From the NCBI RefSeq assembly GCF_001570765.1, contig NZ_BCSH01000019.1, forward strand, positions 1 through 64,000: DNA of 64,000 nucleotides. Direction: 5' to 3'. A model generated the notes under the pieces. That model made no database searches. It saw only the letters and a program-made list of their open reading frames with translations, and was not told where the DNA came from. Below, piece after piece: positions 40,190-49,147 of this stretch (its first letter is position 1; every line of letters starts with the position of its first letter). A program made the translations under genes and the position numbers. The DNA comes from Nocardiopsis listeri NBRC 13360. Its GTDB lineage: Bacteria > Actinomycetota > Actinomycetes > Streptosporangiales > Streptosporangiaceae.

Positions 40190-40383
40190 TTGATTGACAA
40201 GTGCGCCCACCTCGACCTCCTCGGGATCGGCGCGCATCGACAAGACGAACCCACTGGTCAAGGCCGTGCGATCACGGCAGGACCCGACCATGTCGGTTCC
40301 ACCATCGGCCCCGGAACCACTTCCCCGCCCCGGCCGCCACTCCAGGCCCATACTGTGCGGGGCGACACAGCTCTACCTTCAAG

Positions 40384-40405
40384 TAACCTACGCTTCCGTA
40401 AGTTA
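40384..40405. promoter_or_regulatory. 22-bp near-perfect palindrome, TetR-type operator, upstream of hemolysin III gene
   Basis: TAACCTACG and CGTAAGTTA are inverted repeats with one mismatch in nine, around CTTC. The TACG-N4-CGTA core is typical of TetR-family operators of lipid and membrane genes. It ends 56 bases before the GTG at 40462. Confidence 0.55.
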
Positions 40406-40461
40406 GGCTTCACTCGGACCCGTCAAGGGGCGGGCCCGGACCGGGCAGAAGGGTGCGCGAC

Positions 40462-41184
40462 GTGACCAAGAGGCAAGGGCGGGTGGACACCGAGGCGAAC
40501 GCCTCCGTGCCCGAACGGGCCGCGACGGCCGCCGGTGACCTGTTGGAGGCCGTCAAACCCAAACTGCGCGGTTGGCTGCACCTGGGCACCGCCCCGCTCG
40601 CGCTCGCCGCCGGCGTGGTCCTGGTGGCGCTCTCCCCCACCCTGCCCGCGATGCTCGCCGCCGCGATCTACGCGCTCAGCTCGGTCCTGCTCTTCAGTAC
40701 CTCGGCCGTGTACCACGTGGGCCGCTGGTCACCGCCCGCCCAACGTGTACTGCGGCGGATGGACCACTCCAACATCTACCTGATCATCGCCGGCACCTAC
40801 ACGCCGTTCATCGCGCTGGTCCTGGACGGCACCCTGCGCGTGGCCATGCTCGCCCTGGTCTGGGGCGGGGCGATCGCCGGGGTGACGTTCAAGCTCCTGT
40901 GGCTCAACGCCCCGCGCTGGCTCTCCACCGCCCTGTACCTGGCCATCGGTTGGGTGGCGGTGCTGTTCATCCCCGACCTGGTCAACGGCACGCACCCGGC
41001 CACGTGGATCCTCATCCTGGTCGGCGGCGTGCTCTACAGCGTCGGCGCCGTGGTCTACGGGCTCAAGCGGCCCGACCCCGCGCCCCGTTGGTTCGGCTTC
41101 CACGAGATCTTCCACTCGCTGACCATCGCGGCGTTCGTGTGCCACTACATCGCGGTGTCCTTCGTCGTGTACACGTCGGGCTGA
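40462..41184 (+). CDS. Hemolysin III family (PAQR-like) membrane protein
   Basis: About seven membrane helices with the family's metal-site motifs: SAVYHVGRW after helix 2, RMDHSNIYLIIAGTYTPF, and the C-terminal FHEIFHSLTIAAFVCHYIAV with two conserved histidines. Relatives (YqfA, HlyIII, eukaryotic PAQR receptors) are thought to affect membrane lipid homeostasis; the hemolysin name is historical. The GTG at 40462 has AGAAGG about nine bases upstream; a GTG at 40453 is too close to it. A TetR-type palindrome lies upstream. Confidence 0.9.
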   Translation: MTKRQGRVDTEANASVPERAATAAGDLLEAVKPKLRGWLHLGTAPLALAAGVVLVALSPTLPAMLAAAIYALSSVLLFSTSAVYHVGRWSPPAQRVLRRMDHSNIYLIIAGTYTPFIALVLDGTLRVAMLALVWGGAIAGVTFKLLWLNAPRWLSTALYLAIGWVAVLFIPDLVNGTHPATWILILVGGVLYSVGAVVYGLKRPDPAPRWFGFHEIFHSLTIAAFVCHYIAVSFVVYTSG

Positions 41185-41407
41185 TCCGCCCGACGGCCGG
41201 CGATGACCACTTCCGGCCGACTCGTCACGATTCGCTTACGCAGAAGGACAACGGGCCCCGAACAGCCCGGAACCCCCGCGCCCTACCGCTACCTTGTTAC
41301 CGGTTCCCGCGGTCGTGTGCGGCCCCGGGTTCCAGGAGGCGACCGGAAACCAATCCCCCCGGGTCCGGTCGTCTCTGCATTCCTCGGGAACGTGTTCCTC
41401 GGGACCG

Positions 41408-42253
41408 TCAGGCCACCGGGGAGGCCGCCTCGATCAGCACCCTCTCCCGGCCCGCGTAGACGTTCATCGACTCCCCGCGCAGGAACCCCACCAGCGTCAT
41501 CCCCGCCTCGGTCGCCAGGTCCACAGCGAGCGAGGACGGCGCCGAGACCGCCGCCAGTGTCGGGATCCCCGCCATCCAGGCCTTCTGGACCAGCTCGAAC
41601 GAGGCTCGCCCGGACACCATCAGCACGCTCTCCCGCAGCGGCAGACGTCCTTCTCGCAGGGCCCACCCCACCACCTTGTCGACGGCGTTGTGCCGGCCCA
41701 CGTCCTCACGCACCACCAACAGCTCTCCCTCGGTGGTGAACAGCCCGGCCGCGTGCAGGCCACCCGTACGGTCGAACACCCGCTGGGCCTCGCGCAACCG
41801 ATCCGGCAGTCGCGTCAGCGTCGACGACCCGACCCCCGCCTCGTCCTCGGTCACCGACCACGTGGCCTGGGTACGCACCGCGTCCAGGCTCGCCTTGCCG
41901 CACAGGCCACAGGAGGAGGTGGTGTAGAAGTTGCGCTCCAGTGAGGTGTCCGGCGCCGGGACGTGCGGGGCCAGGGACACGTCGAGCACGTTGAAGGTGT
42001 TGGAACCGTCCTCGGTGGCGCCCGCGCAGTAGCGGATGACCCGTACGTCCTCGGTGTGGTGGACCACGCCCTCCCCCACCAGGAACCCCGCGGCCAGATC
42101 GAAGTCGTTGCCGGGGGTGCGCATGGTGACCGTGAGCGGGGAACCGTCGATCCGTACCTCCAGCGGCTCCTCGGCCACCAGGGTGTCCGCCCGCTCGCTC
42201 ACCACGCCGTCCCTGATCCGCAGAATCCTCTGGCGTGTGGTGACCCGTCCCAT
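41408..42253 (-). CDS. fdhD: FdhD sulfurtransferase for formate dehydrogenase
   Basis: Transfers sulfur from a cysteine desulfurase to the molybdenum cofactor of formate dehydrogenase. The active-site cysteines are in TTSSCGLCGKASLD. Other family features are VAEEPLEVRIDG, GNDFDLAAGFLVGEG, VREDVGRHNAVDKVVGW and SGRASFELVQKAWMAGIP. The 281-residue length is normal. No formate dehydrogenase or molybdenum genes are adjacent in the window, so its client is encoded elsewhere. It converges on the hemolysin III gene, with about 220 bp of featureless sequence between. Confidence 0.95.
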   Translation of the reverse strand: MGRVTTRQRILRIRDGVVSERADTLVAEEPLEVRIDGSPLTVTMRTPGNDFDLAAGFLVGEGVVHHTEDVRVIRYCAGATEDGSNTFNVLDVSLAPHVPAPDTSLERNFYTTSSCGLCGKASLDAVRTQATWSVTEDEAGVGSSTLTRLPDRLREAQRVFDRTGGLHAAGLFTTEGELLVVREDVGRHNAVDKVVGWALREGRLPLRESVLMVSGRASFELVQKAWMAGIPTLAAVSAPSSLAVDLATEAGMTLVGFLRGESMNVYAGRERVLIEAASPVA

Positions 42254-42404
42254 GTGCCCCCCGTTCCGACGCCGGTCCGCACCGGTCGTGTGTCCGCGTC
42301 ACGTTACAACCGTCGGGCCGACAGGTACAGATCGGCTCCCATCGCACCAGGGCATTTCGGGTGGGACGGGCAGGGACGAACGTCCCCGATCCCTCCGACG
42401 AGAA

Positions 42405-42440
42405 GGGCCCCGTGCTCCACGAACGCGGAGCACGGGGCCC
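42405..42440 (-). terminator. Terminator of glyS
   Basis: A perfect 14-bp stem (GGGCCCCGTGCTCC, 42405-42418, with 42427-42440) and an eight-base loop, 18 bases after the glyS stop on the minus strand. Confidence 0.88.
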
Positions 42441-42458
42441 GAGACAGCGATGTACCGA

Positions 42459-43847
42459 TCAGCAACCGGGCAGGCGCTCCACCAGGTACATCTCGACGTT
42501 GTCCAGCGACACGCGCTCCTGCGACATGGTGTCGCGGTCGCGCACGGTCACCGCGTTGTCCTCGAGGGTGTCGAAGTCCACCGTGACGCAGAACGGGGTG
42601 CCGATCTCGTCCTGGCGACGGTAACGACGACCGATCGCACCGGCGTCGTCGAACTCCACGTTCCAGCGCTTGCGCAGCGCGGCGGCGAGCTCACGGGCCT
42701 TGGGCGACAGGTCGGAGTTGCGCGACAGCGGCAGGACCGCGGCCTTGACCGGCGACAGACGCGGGTCCAAACGCATGACGGCGCGCTTTTCCAGCTTGCC
42801 CTTGGCGTTGGGGGCCTCGTCCATGTTGAAGGAGTCCAACATGAACGTCAGCACCGCCCGGTCGACACCGGCCGCGGGCTCGATGACGTAGGGGAAGTAA
42901 CGCTCGTTGCTCTCCTGGTCGAAGTAGGACAGGTCCACGCCCGAGGCCTCGGAGTGCGTCTTGAGGTCGTAGTCGGTGCGGTTGGCCACGCCCTCCAACT
43001 CACCCCACTCGCTGCCCTGGAAGTTGAAGCGGTACTCCAGGTCGACGGTCCGCTTGGAGTAGTGCGACAGCTTCTCCTGCGGGTGCTCGTACAGGCGCAG
43101 GTTGTCCTTGGCGATGCCCAGGTCCAGGTACCACTGGTGGCGCTGCTCGATCCAGTACTCGTGCCACTCCTCGTCACTGCCGGGCTTGCAGAAGAACTCC
43201 ATCTCCATCTGCTCGAACTCGCGGGTCCGGAAGATGAAGTTGCCCGGGGTGATCTCGTTGCGGAACGACTTGCCGATCTGGCCGATGCCGAAGGGGACCT
43301 TGCGGCGGGCGCTCTGCTCGACGTTCTTGTAGTTGATGAAAATGCCCTGCGCCGTCTCCGGACGCAGGTAGGCGAGGCCCTTGTCGTCCTGGACCGGGCC
43401 CAGGAACGTGCGGAGCAGACCGTTGAACATGCGCGGCTCGGTGAAGGAGGCCTTGGCGCCACAGTTGGGGCAGGCGATCTCGGCCAGGCCCTCGGCGGGC
43501 TCGTGGCCGTGCTTCTCCTCGTAGGCCTCGATCAGGTGGTCCGCGCGGTGGCGCTTGTGGCAGGCCTGGCACTCGGTGAGCGGGTCGGCGAACTCACGGA
43601 CGTGACCGGAGGCCTCCCAGACCTCGCGGGCCAGGATCACACTGGAGTCCAGGCCGACGATGTCGTCACGTTCCTGCACCATCGAACGCCACCACTGGCG
43701 CTTGACGTTGTTCTTCAGCTCCACGCCCAAGGGGCCGTAGTCCCAGGCGGCGCGCAGACCTCCGTAGATCTCACTGGAGGGGTAGACCAGACCTCGGCGC
43801 TTGGCGAGGTTGACCAGTGCGTCCATTGCCTCTGACTTGGCGGCCAT
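42459..43847 (-). CDS. glyS: Glycyl-tRNA synthetase (single-chain, class II)
   Basis: Charges tRNA-Gly with glycine. 462 aa of the alpha2 (eukaryote/actinobacterial) type: the N-terminal [41 protein letters not shown] and [16 protein letters not shown] (motif 2 region), [20 protein letters not shown], and the C-terminal anticodon-binding domain ([20 protein letters not shown]). A CxxC pair set (CQACHKRH and CPNCGAK) suggests a zinc-binding insertion. The ATG at 43847 has GGAGAG upstream; the longer frame is rejected. It has its own terminator. Confidence 0.96.
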   Translation of the reverse strand: MAAKSEAMDALVNLAKRRGLVYPSSEIYGGLRAAWDYGPLGVELKNNVKRQWWRSMVQERDDIVGLDSSVILAREVWEASGHVREFADPLTECQACHKRHRADHLIEAYEEKHGHEPAEGLAEIACPNCGAKASFTEPRMFNGLLRTFLGPVQDDKGLAYLRPETAQGIFINYKNVEQSARRKVPFGIGQIGKSFRNEITPGNFIFRTREFEQMEMEFFCKPGSDEEWHEYWIEQRHQWYLDLGIAKDNLRLYEHPQEKLSHYSKRTVDLEYRFNFQGSEWGELEGVANRTDYDLKTHSEASGVDLSYFDQESNERYFPYVIEPAAGVDRAVLTFMLDSFNMDEAPNAKGKLEKRAVMRLDPRLSPVKAAVLPLSRNSDLSPKARELAAALRKRWNVEFDDAGAIGRRYRRQDEIGTPFCVTVDFDTLEDNAVTVRDRDTMSQERVSLDNVEMYLVERLPGC

Positions 43848-44042
43848 GGGTGACTCTCCATCCGGCTGGCGGTCGGTGGATCGCTGTTCGCGATACATCG
43901 TCGTGTGTTGGGAACGCGGATCACGCGCGGAGCCACGGATGTGGCGCACCGGGCGACCGCGTCACCCCAGGCTAGAGCACCCAAAGGACTCTCGGGCACT
44001 CCTTTCCCAGGACCGGAGCCGGCCGACCCGCCGCGTATCAGG

Positions 44043-44336
44043 TCAAGGGGTCTCCACTGCGTGGAGGATCTCGAAGGCGCTGGGCTCGTCGATGGCTCGG
44101 GACAGCAGCGGCACGGCGGTGACCTTGACCTCGTAGGAGGACAGGGCGCGACGGTAGAAGCCGGCTCCGTCCCACTCGGTCACGACGGTCCACAGGGTGG
44201 GATCGTCGGCGGCACGGCCGATGCGGTGCCACCGGAATCCGGGGCGTTCGGCGAGTACCGCCACGGCGGCGTCGGCGTCGGTTCGGAAGGCCTCGGTGTC
44301 GGCCTCGGGCACGGAGTAACGGGTGATGACGATCAC
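44043..44336 (-). CDS. Antibiotic biosynthesis monooxygenase (ABM) domain protein
   Basis: 97 residues forming a predicted dimeric ferredoxin-like ABM fold: VIVITRYSVPEADTEAFRTD, AVLAERPGFRWHRIGRAADD, LWTVVTEWDGAGFYRRALSS. Members include small cofactor-free monooxygenases and haem-degrading enzymes, but many are uncharacterised. The GTG at 44336 starts the first strand and has only a weak ribosome site; the upstream in-frame extension has no strand-like content. It lies downstream of the TagF-like gene but is separated from it by a terminator. Confidence 0.82.
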   Translation of the reverse strand: MIVITRYSVPEADTEAFRTDADAAVAVLAERPGFRWHRIGRAADDPTLWTVVTEWDGAGFYRRALSSYEVKVTAVPLLSRAIDEPSAFEILHAVETP

Positions 44337-44364
44337 GATCCCATTGTGGCCCAGTGGACGGGCC

Positions 44365-44393
44365 GGGCCGTCCCGGGAGTCCCGGAACGGCCC
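44365..44393 (-). terminator. Terminator after the TagF-like gene
   Basis: Outer stem GGGCCGT/ACGGCCC (44365-44371 with 44387-44393), one mismatch, inner stem CCGGG/CCCGG (44373-44377 with 44381-44385), loop AGT. Confidence 0.72.
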
Positions 44394-44510
44394 GCCCACC
44401 CTCTGCGCTCGGTCTCGGCCCCCGGGGGTCGCTCGTCAGGCGCCGACGAGGATGAAGAGTCCCTCCGCAAAAGCACCGAATACGGACCAAAGCGCTAGCG
44501 GAGGCCCGAA

Positions 44511-47500
44511 TCAAACACCGAACACCCTGTCCACGACCCTGGCGGAGGCCCGACCGTCGTCCAGCGGGCAGAACCGTTCGACGAACGAGCGGTACTTGGC
44601 GCTGCCGCGCGCCGCGACCTCGTCGATGTCGAGCAGGGCCTCGATGACGTCGTCGGACTCGGTCAGCAACGGGCCCGGCGCGGTCTCCTCGAAGTCGAAG
44701 TAGAAGCCGCGCAGGTTGTCCCGGTAGCCCTCCAGGTCGTAGGTGAAGAAGAGCATGGGACGACCGGTGTTGGCGAAGTCGAACATCATCGACGAGTAGT
44801 CGGTGACGAGCACGTCGGTGATCAGGAACAGCTCCATGATCTCCGGGTACAGGGACACGTCGTAGACGAAGTCCTCACCGACGATCGGCACGCTGTCGAC
44901 CACACGGGGATGGCGGCGCACCAGCAGCACGTGGTCGTCGCCGAGCTTCTCGTACATCCGGCGCAGGTCCAGGTGCAGGTCGAGCTTGTGCTTGCCCCGC
45001 GTGTAGTACTTGTCGTCACGCCAGGTCGGCGCGTACAGCACGACCTTCTTGCCCTCGGGCAGGCCCAGGACGCGCCGGGTGCGTTCGGCGATGCGCTCCT
45101 TGTCCGCGGAGAAGAAGATGTCGTTGCGCGGGTATCCGGTCTCCAGGATCTCGCCGTCGAAGCGAAAGGCGCTGCGCAGGATCGGTGTCGCCCAAGGGCT
45201 GGGCGAGACCAGGTAGTCCCACTGCTGTGTCTCCCAGGCCAGCTTGTCGAAGTAGTCGCGCGACTTGCCCCGAATGTTCTCCACGTCGAAGCCGATGCGC
45301 TTGAGCATCGACCCGTGCCAGGTCTGCACGACCAACTGGTCGGGGTGGCGGTGGAACCAGGCGGGCTGGCGGGAGTTGGTCACCAGATAGCGGCTGCGGG
45401 CCAGCTCCCGATAGAACTCCTCGCCCCTGTGCCGGACCGGGGTGAGGTCGTCGGGCAGGCGCACCTGCCCATCGGCGACCAGCCACGACATCGGGTAGTC
45501 GGCCCAGCCTTGGCGCTCACGCAGCTCCGCGTAGATGCTCTGCGGACTGTCGGAGTACTGACGACCGGTGTAGGTGTCGAACAGGACGCCATCGGTCACC
45601 GAGAGTTCGCGCTGGGCCGGGTAGAAGACCTCGCGCAGGCGCCGCTGGGCGAAGGTGCCCCGCTCCACCGGGCGCAGGTCGCTACCGACCTGGATCACCG
45701 GGATGCCGCGGTTCTGGTAGGTGAGCGTGTAGGTGCGCTCGGGGCTCTCGGTCTGCGACGGCAGCTCACCGATGATGGCGTCGGCGAACTCCACGCCCAC
45801 GTCGACGGTGGCCTCCGAGCCCTCGTCGGCGCCCTCCTCCCCGATACGCCCCCACAGCTGGTAGGAGCCGGCCGGCAGGGAGATCTCGCCGGACAGGGTG
45901 CGGATACGGGAGGGATCGAAGCGGGTGGTGAAGCGGCCCCCGTCGCGTTCGCTTTCGAGCTCGTGCTCCTCGTCGCGGCCACGGGCCTTGGCGACGATGC
46001 GCAGGTCCACCCCGGCGGGGAAGTCGCCGCCCAGCACCAGGGTGCGCTCCCGCCACTCCGCGCTGTCCACTACGGGACGGGCACGACCGGCGCGCAGCTT
46101 CAGGTGGCCGGTGGCGCTGCGCAGCACCACGAGTTCCTGCTGGGCCCCGTCGGAGTTGTAGGGGCGTCCGGGCACCTCGTCCGGCAGGATCAGGGGCACC
46201 CGGGCCCCCTCCTCCGTCACGAGTTCGGCGTCCCACTCCTCCTGGCGGATCACACCGCCGCACTCGCTCAGGCTCCTGGCGAAGAGCTCGTCGGCGCGCA
46301 CGCGGGCGCTGAACCGGCCGCCCTCGATCCGGACCGGGTAGGTCAGGCGGGCGGTGCCGGGGCGACGGATCAGGCGCAGACCGGTGGCCTCCGCCGCGGG
46401 CGGGGCCAGTAGTTCGCCCTCGATGTGGAGTTCGGCGTCCCGCTTGTCGAAGTGGTGTTCGACCACGCGGGCACGGGCGGGTTCGACGCTGATGAGCAGG
46501 TGGCGTTCCCGGCTCCAGTGCGGACGGATCCACATGTCGCCGCCGACGCTGTGGTAGCCGGGGCGCTCGGGTTGACCGGAGACGGGGTTGGAGAGGAACT
46601 TGCGCCGGGTCAGGCCGCGGTTGAACACGACCAGTTCGATCTTCCAGTCGCCGGGTTCCCAGGTGCGCGAGGAGCGCAGTCGGCGCGGGTCCACGATGGC
46701 GGTGAAGCCCCCATAGTCGTGGCGGGCCGCGTCGGGCAGGTCTGGCAGTCGGTACTCGGCGGCCAAGCGGACCTGGACGGGTACGCGGATGCGTCGCTTG
46801 GTGGCGGTGTTGACCGCGAAGGCGACGATGTGCTGGTGCCACCGTTTGTGGGCGCGCAGGTGACGGATGCCGACGCGCCCCTTGATGTGCAGGCGCCCGT
46901 CCTCCCAGTGGAGGGCCTCGGTCTTCTGCCGGACCTTGATCTCGTCCTCGAGCCGGTAGATCTCCCGGGGCACGGACTTGGTCTGGTCGTCGGTCTCGAA
47001 GAAGGGGTAGCGGATGTAGTAGCCCAACCCCTGACGGACGGCGGGCGCCTTCTTGATCTCGACGCTCTTGGCGAAGGTGGCGACCTCCAGCACGTCCTGG
47101 GAGCGGCGCTTGCGCACCAGGTGGTACAGGAGTCGGTTCAGGACCGACAGACCGCGCAGCAGGGACGGGGAGACGTGGTCCAGGTAGGCGTTGACCAGGT
47201 CCATGACCGTCTCGCGCACCTGCTCGTCCGCGTCGTCCAGGCGCAAGAGGAGGTTGTGGATCTCACCTTGGAGGAGGGTGCGGTCCCACAGTTCGCGGTC
47301 GGTCGCCCCCAGGTCCTCGGCGATCCGGCGCATCGCGGTCAGCCGCCGGTTCAGGACTGCCTGTTCCAACGGCAGCCGGGTGTCGGTGCGTTCGCGCTTG
47401 AGCAGCACCGGGGCGGGCAGGACGTCGACGGCGTCGGCGCTCAGTGAGAGTCTCCGGACGGCGAGGTCGTCGTCCTGCGGGTCGACCTCGGGCGAGGTGC

Positions 47501-48266
47501 GCGAGAGCCAGAACTCCTTGCGCCAGAGCCGATTGCCCAGGGTGGCGTCGGAGACGAGGCCGCCGATGTTTCGGGGGTCCTCGGCCAGGCGGAGACGGCC
47601 GCAGAGCCTCTTGTGCGCTTTGGAGGGCGAGGCACCCAACTCGTTGAACCGGTACACGTTGCCGATGACCAGGTCCGAGCGCGTGTCGGTGGCGCTGTGG
47701 AGCAGGTGGGCGACCGCGTAACCGGTCAGGGCGTCGGAGCCGGTGAGGAAGAGCAGGTGGCTACCACCGGCCTCGGCCGCGCCGCGTGCGCGGGCCTCGG
47801 GGTGGTGCGGCGCCGGTTCCCCGTCCAGGAGCCGAACTCGCAGGCCGGCGGGCGGGGTCCGCGCGAAGACGCGAGCCGTCGCCAGCCCGTCCTCGCGCGC
47901 GGAGGCGACGGCCTCGTCGCCCTGCTCGTCCTCCTCGGGACCGGGACCCTCGGAGCCGGCTTCGGGCTCCTCGTCCACGCTGTCCCCGTTGTCTCCATTG
48001 TCTTCGTTGGTATCCGGTTCGGTGGTCCGCCCCTCGGGGACCTCCGGATCGGTGGCTTCGTCGACGGTGTCGCCGCCGCCGTTACGGACCGGCACGAGGA
48101 CGACCTCGATGTCGGTCCCGACGTCGGCGCCGACGTCGGCGGGCGACGCGTCCCCGGTCTGGACCTCGTCTCGTTGACGGGCCAGTGAGTCGAGGCAGTT
48201 CTGCAGATGAGGCTCGGTGACGTCGAACGTCACGATGACTGTGGGTTCGGGCACGGAAGTTGACAC
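44511..48266 (-). CDS. Very large CDP-glycerol glycerophosphotransferase (TagF-like) with degenerate N-terminal glycosyltransferase domain
   Basis: 1251 aa. The C-terminal about 400 residues are a TagF-type polymerase that adds glycerol phosphate from CDP-glycerol to make poly(glycerol phosphate) teichoic acid at the membrane: VVQTWHGSMLKRIGFD, LETGYPRNDIFF, LLVRRHPRVVDS and VTDYSSMMFDFANTGRPMLF. The middle (about 380-850) contains beta-rich modules. The N-terminus resembles a family 2 glycosyltransferase (HLQNCLDSLARQ, LLFLTGSDALTGYA). However, the usual DDGSTD loop is absent, the DSDD motif reads TGSD, and a long acidic insertion (about residues 65-120) interrupts it, so that domain is probably inactive. 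The GTG start at 48266 is very close to GGAGG; GTG 48254 is an alternative. Confidence 0.9.
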   Translation of the reverse strand: MSTSVPEPTVIVTFDVTEPHLQNCLDSLARQRDEVQTGDASPADVGADVGTDIEVVLVPVRNGGGDTVDEATDPEVPEGRTTEPDTNEDNGDNGDSVDEEPEAGSEGPGPEEDEQGDEAVASAREDGLATARVFARTPPAGLRVRLLDGEPAPHHPEARARGAAEAGGSHLLFLTGSDALTGYAVAHLLHSATDTRSDLVIGNVYRFNELGASPSKAHKRLCGRLRLAEDPRNIGGLVSDATLGNRLWRKEFWLSRTSPEVDPQDDDLAVRRLSLSADAVDVLPAPVLLKRERTDTRLPLEQAVLNRRLTAMRRIAEDLGATDRELWDRTLLQGEIHNLLLRLDDADEQVRETVMDLVNAYLDHVSPSLLRGLSVLNRLLYHLVRKRRSQDVLEVATFAKSVEIKKAPAVRQGLGYYIRYPFFETDDQTKSVPREIYRLEDEIKVRQKTEALHWEDGRLHIKGRVGIRHLRAHKRWHQHIVAFAVNTATKRRIRVPVQVRLAAEYRLPDLPDAARHDYGGFTAIVDPRRLRSSRTWEPGDWKIELVVFNRGLTRRKFLSNPVSGQPERPGYHSVGGDMWIRPHWSRERHLLISVEPARARVVEHHFDKRDAELHIEGELLAPPAAEATGLRLIRRPGTARLTYPVRIEGGRFSARVRADELFARSLSECGGVIRQEEWDAELVTEEGARVPLILPDEVPGRPYNSDGAQQELVVLRSATGHLKLRAGRARPVVDSAEWRERTLVLGGDFPAGVDLRIVAKARGRDEEHELESERDGGRFTTRFDPSRIRTLSGEISLPAGSYQLWGRIGEEGADEGSEATVDVGVEFADAIIGELPSQTESPERTYTLTYQNRGIPVIQVGSDLRPVERGTFAQRRLREVFYPAQRELSVTDGVLFDTYTGRQYSDSPQSIYAELRERQGWADYPMSWLVADGQVRLPDDLTPVRHRGEEFYRELARSRYLVTNSRQPAWFHRHPDQLVVQTWHGSMLKRIGFDVENIRGKSRDYFDKLAWETQQWDYLVSPSPWATPILRSAFRFDGEILETGYPRNDIFFSADKERIAERTRRVLGLPEGKKVVLYAPTWRDDKYYTRGKHKLDLHLDLRRMYEKLGDDHVLLVRRHPRVVDSVPIVGEDFVYDVSLYPEIMELFLITDVLVTDYSSMMFDFANTGRPMLFFTYDLEGYRDNLRGFYFDFEETAPGPLLTESDDVIEALLDIDEVAARGSAKYRSFVERFCPLDDGRASARVVDRVFGV

Positions 48267-48736
48267 CCTCCGGAGGGTTCGTCGCGGTGCGACGTGCGGG
48301 CACCGTAGTGCGGACGGTCCGCGCTGATCAGACGGTCACTAACTGCATGTAGAAGGTACTTGACCCTTCGTGCACCGAGCCCCGGACAGCGGAAACCGGG
48401 GGGAGAGGGGCTGCGAGGAGAGGGCGACGACGCCCACTCCCACGCCGCGGTGCCCTGCGACAGGGTCTGACCCACGAGGTCGGCTTCCTCCCTGGAGGGG
48501 ATCTCCACTCGACGGTCTTCGGCCTTCGAGTGGTGCCGCACACCTCGCGGCGGCGGCCGGTTCCTGCTTCACTGACATGGGCTTCACCGGCATGGTGTGA
48601 CCCAGAGGTCTCGGCAGACTGGCACGGATCGCCTACCCGCGCACGCCCGCCACCTGCGGCGGACACGCATGTGAATCTACCAGGCAAGCGGGACGGGACG
48701 TCCCGATGGACACGGATGAAGGGGAAACGGGCGACG
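48267..48736. other. 470-bp divergent region, no gene supported
   Basis: Lies between the TagF-like gene (minus) and a small membrane protein gene (plus). Several frames are open but lack coding character. No clear promoter, terminator or repeat was recognised. Confidence 0.4.
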
Positions 48737-49087
48737 ATGGCCTCTCCCGAGCACGAAGACGAGCGCCCACTTCCCGAGGGGGATTCCCTGTTCACTCCGG
48801 GCGCGGGCCGACTGCGCCGCGAGGTGGAGCGGCGCAGCGCGGTTCCACTGGTGTGGTTGCACCAACGTCCTCGCTGGTCGGCGCCGGTGGCGTTGGGCGC
48901 CCTGTTCATCGCGGGCCTGATGGCGCCGGGTGTTCCGGGAGCGCTCTGCCTGGCCCTGGTGGTGGTGTTCTTCTCATGGTTGGCGTACCTGACCTGGCCG
49001 ACCCTGGACCGACGCCGACGGACGCCCCGGGTACTGATGATCCTGGTGGTGTCGGTGTTGGCGGTGGCCCGCGTCCTGGGCTATTGA
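48737..49087 (+). CDS. Small membrane protein, two predicted helices (DUF6703-like)
   Basis: 116 aa. A charged N-terminal tail of about 45 residues (ASPEHEDERPLPEGDSLF) is followed by two hydrophobic helices (VALGALFIAGLMAPGVPGAL and LALVVVFFSWLAYLTW), a basic loop (DRRRRTPR) and a third hydrophobic stretch at the C-terminus. Function unknown. The ATG at 48737 has GAAGGGGA upstream; ATG 48716 is also possible. It sits just before the zinc-regulated promoter but is not in that operon. Confidence 0.75.
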   Translation: MASPEHEDERPLPEGDSLFTPGAGRLRREVERRSAVPLVWLHQRPRWSAPVALGALFIAGLMAPGVPGALCLALVVVFFSWLAYLTWPTLDRRRRTPRVLMILVVSVLAVARVLGY

Positions 49088-49112
49088 CCCGCGGCGAACC
49101 GAACATCAAGTT

Positions 49113-49141
49113 TTGACAACCATTTTCGTTTTCGCCATAAT
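49113..49141 (+). promoter_or_regulatory. Zur box overlapping a leaderless promoter of the zinc-uptake operon
   Basis: TTGACA (49113-49118), a 17-base spacer and CATAAT (49136-49141) form an almost ideal promoter. The GTG of znuC begins six bases after the -10 box, so the mRNA is probably leaderless. TGACAACCATTTTCG (49114-49128) matches 12 of 15 positions of the actinobacterial Zur box TGAAAATCATTTTCA and covers the -35 element. Bound Zur-zinc would block polymerase. Confidence 0.75.
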
Positions 49142-49147
49142 GTGTGA

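Larger units (their letters stand above)
40029..40461. other. 433-bp divergent region between ppdK and hemolysin III gene
   Basis: Holds no supported gene. It contains CCTCT-AA-AGAGG (40161-40172), a DasR-like box (40170-40189), TTGACA at 40194-40199 without a matching -10, and a 22-bp near-perfect palindrome (40384-40405) close to the hemolysin III start. Confidence 0.5.
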
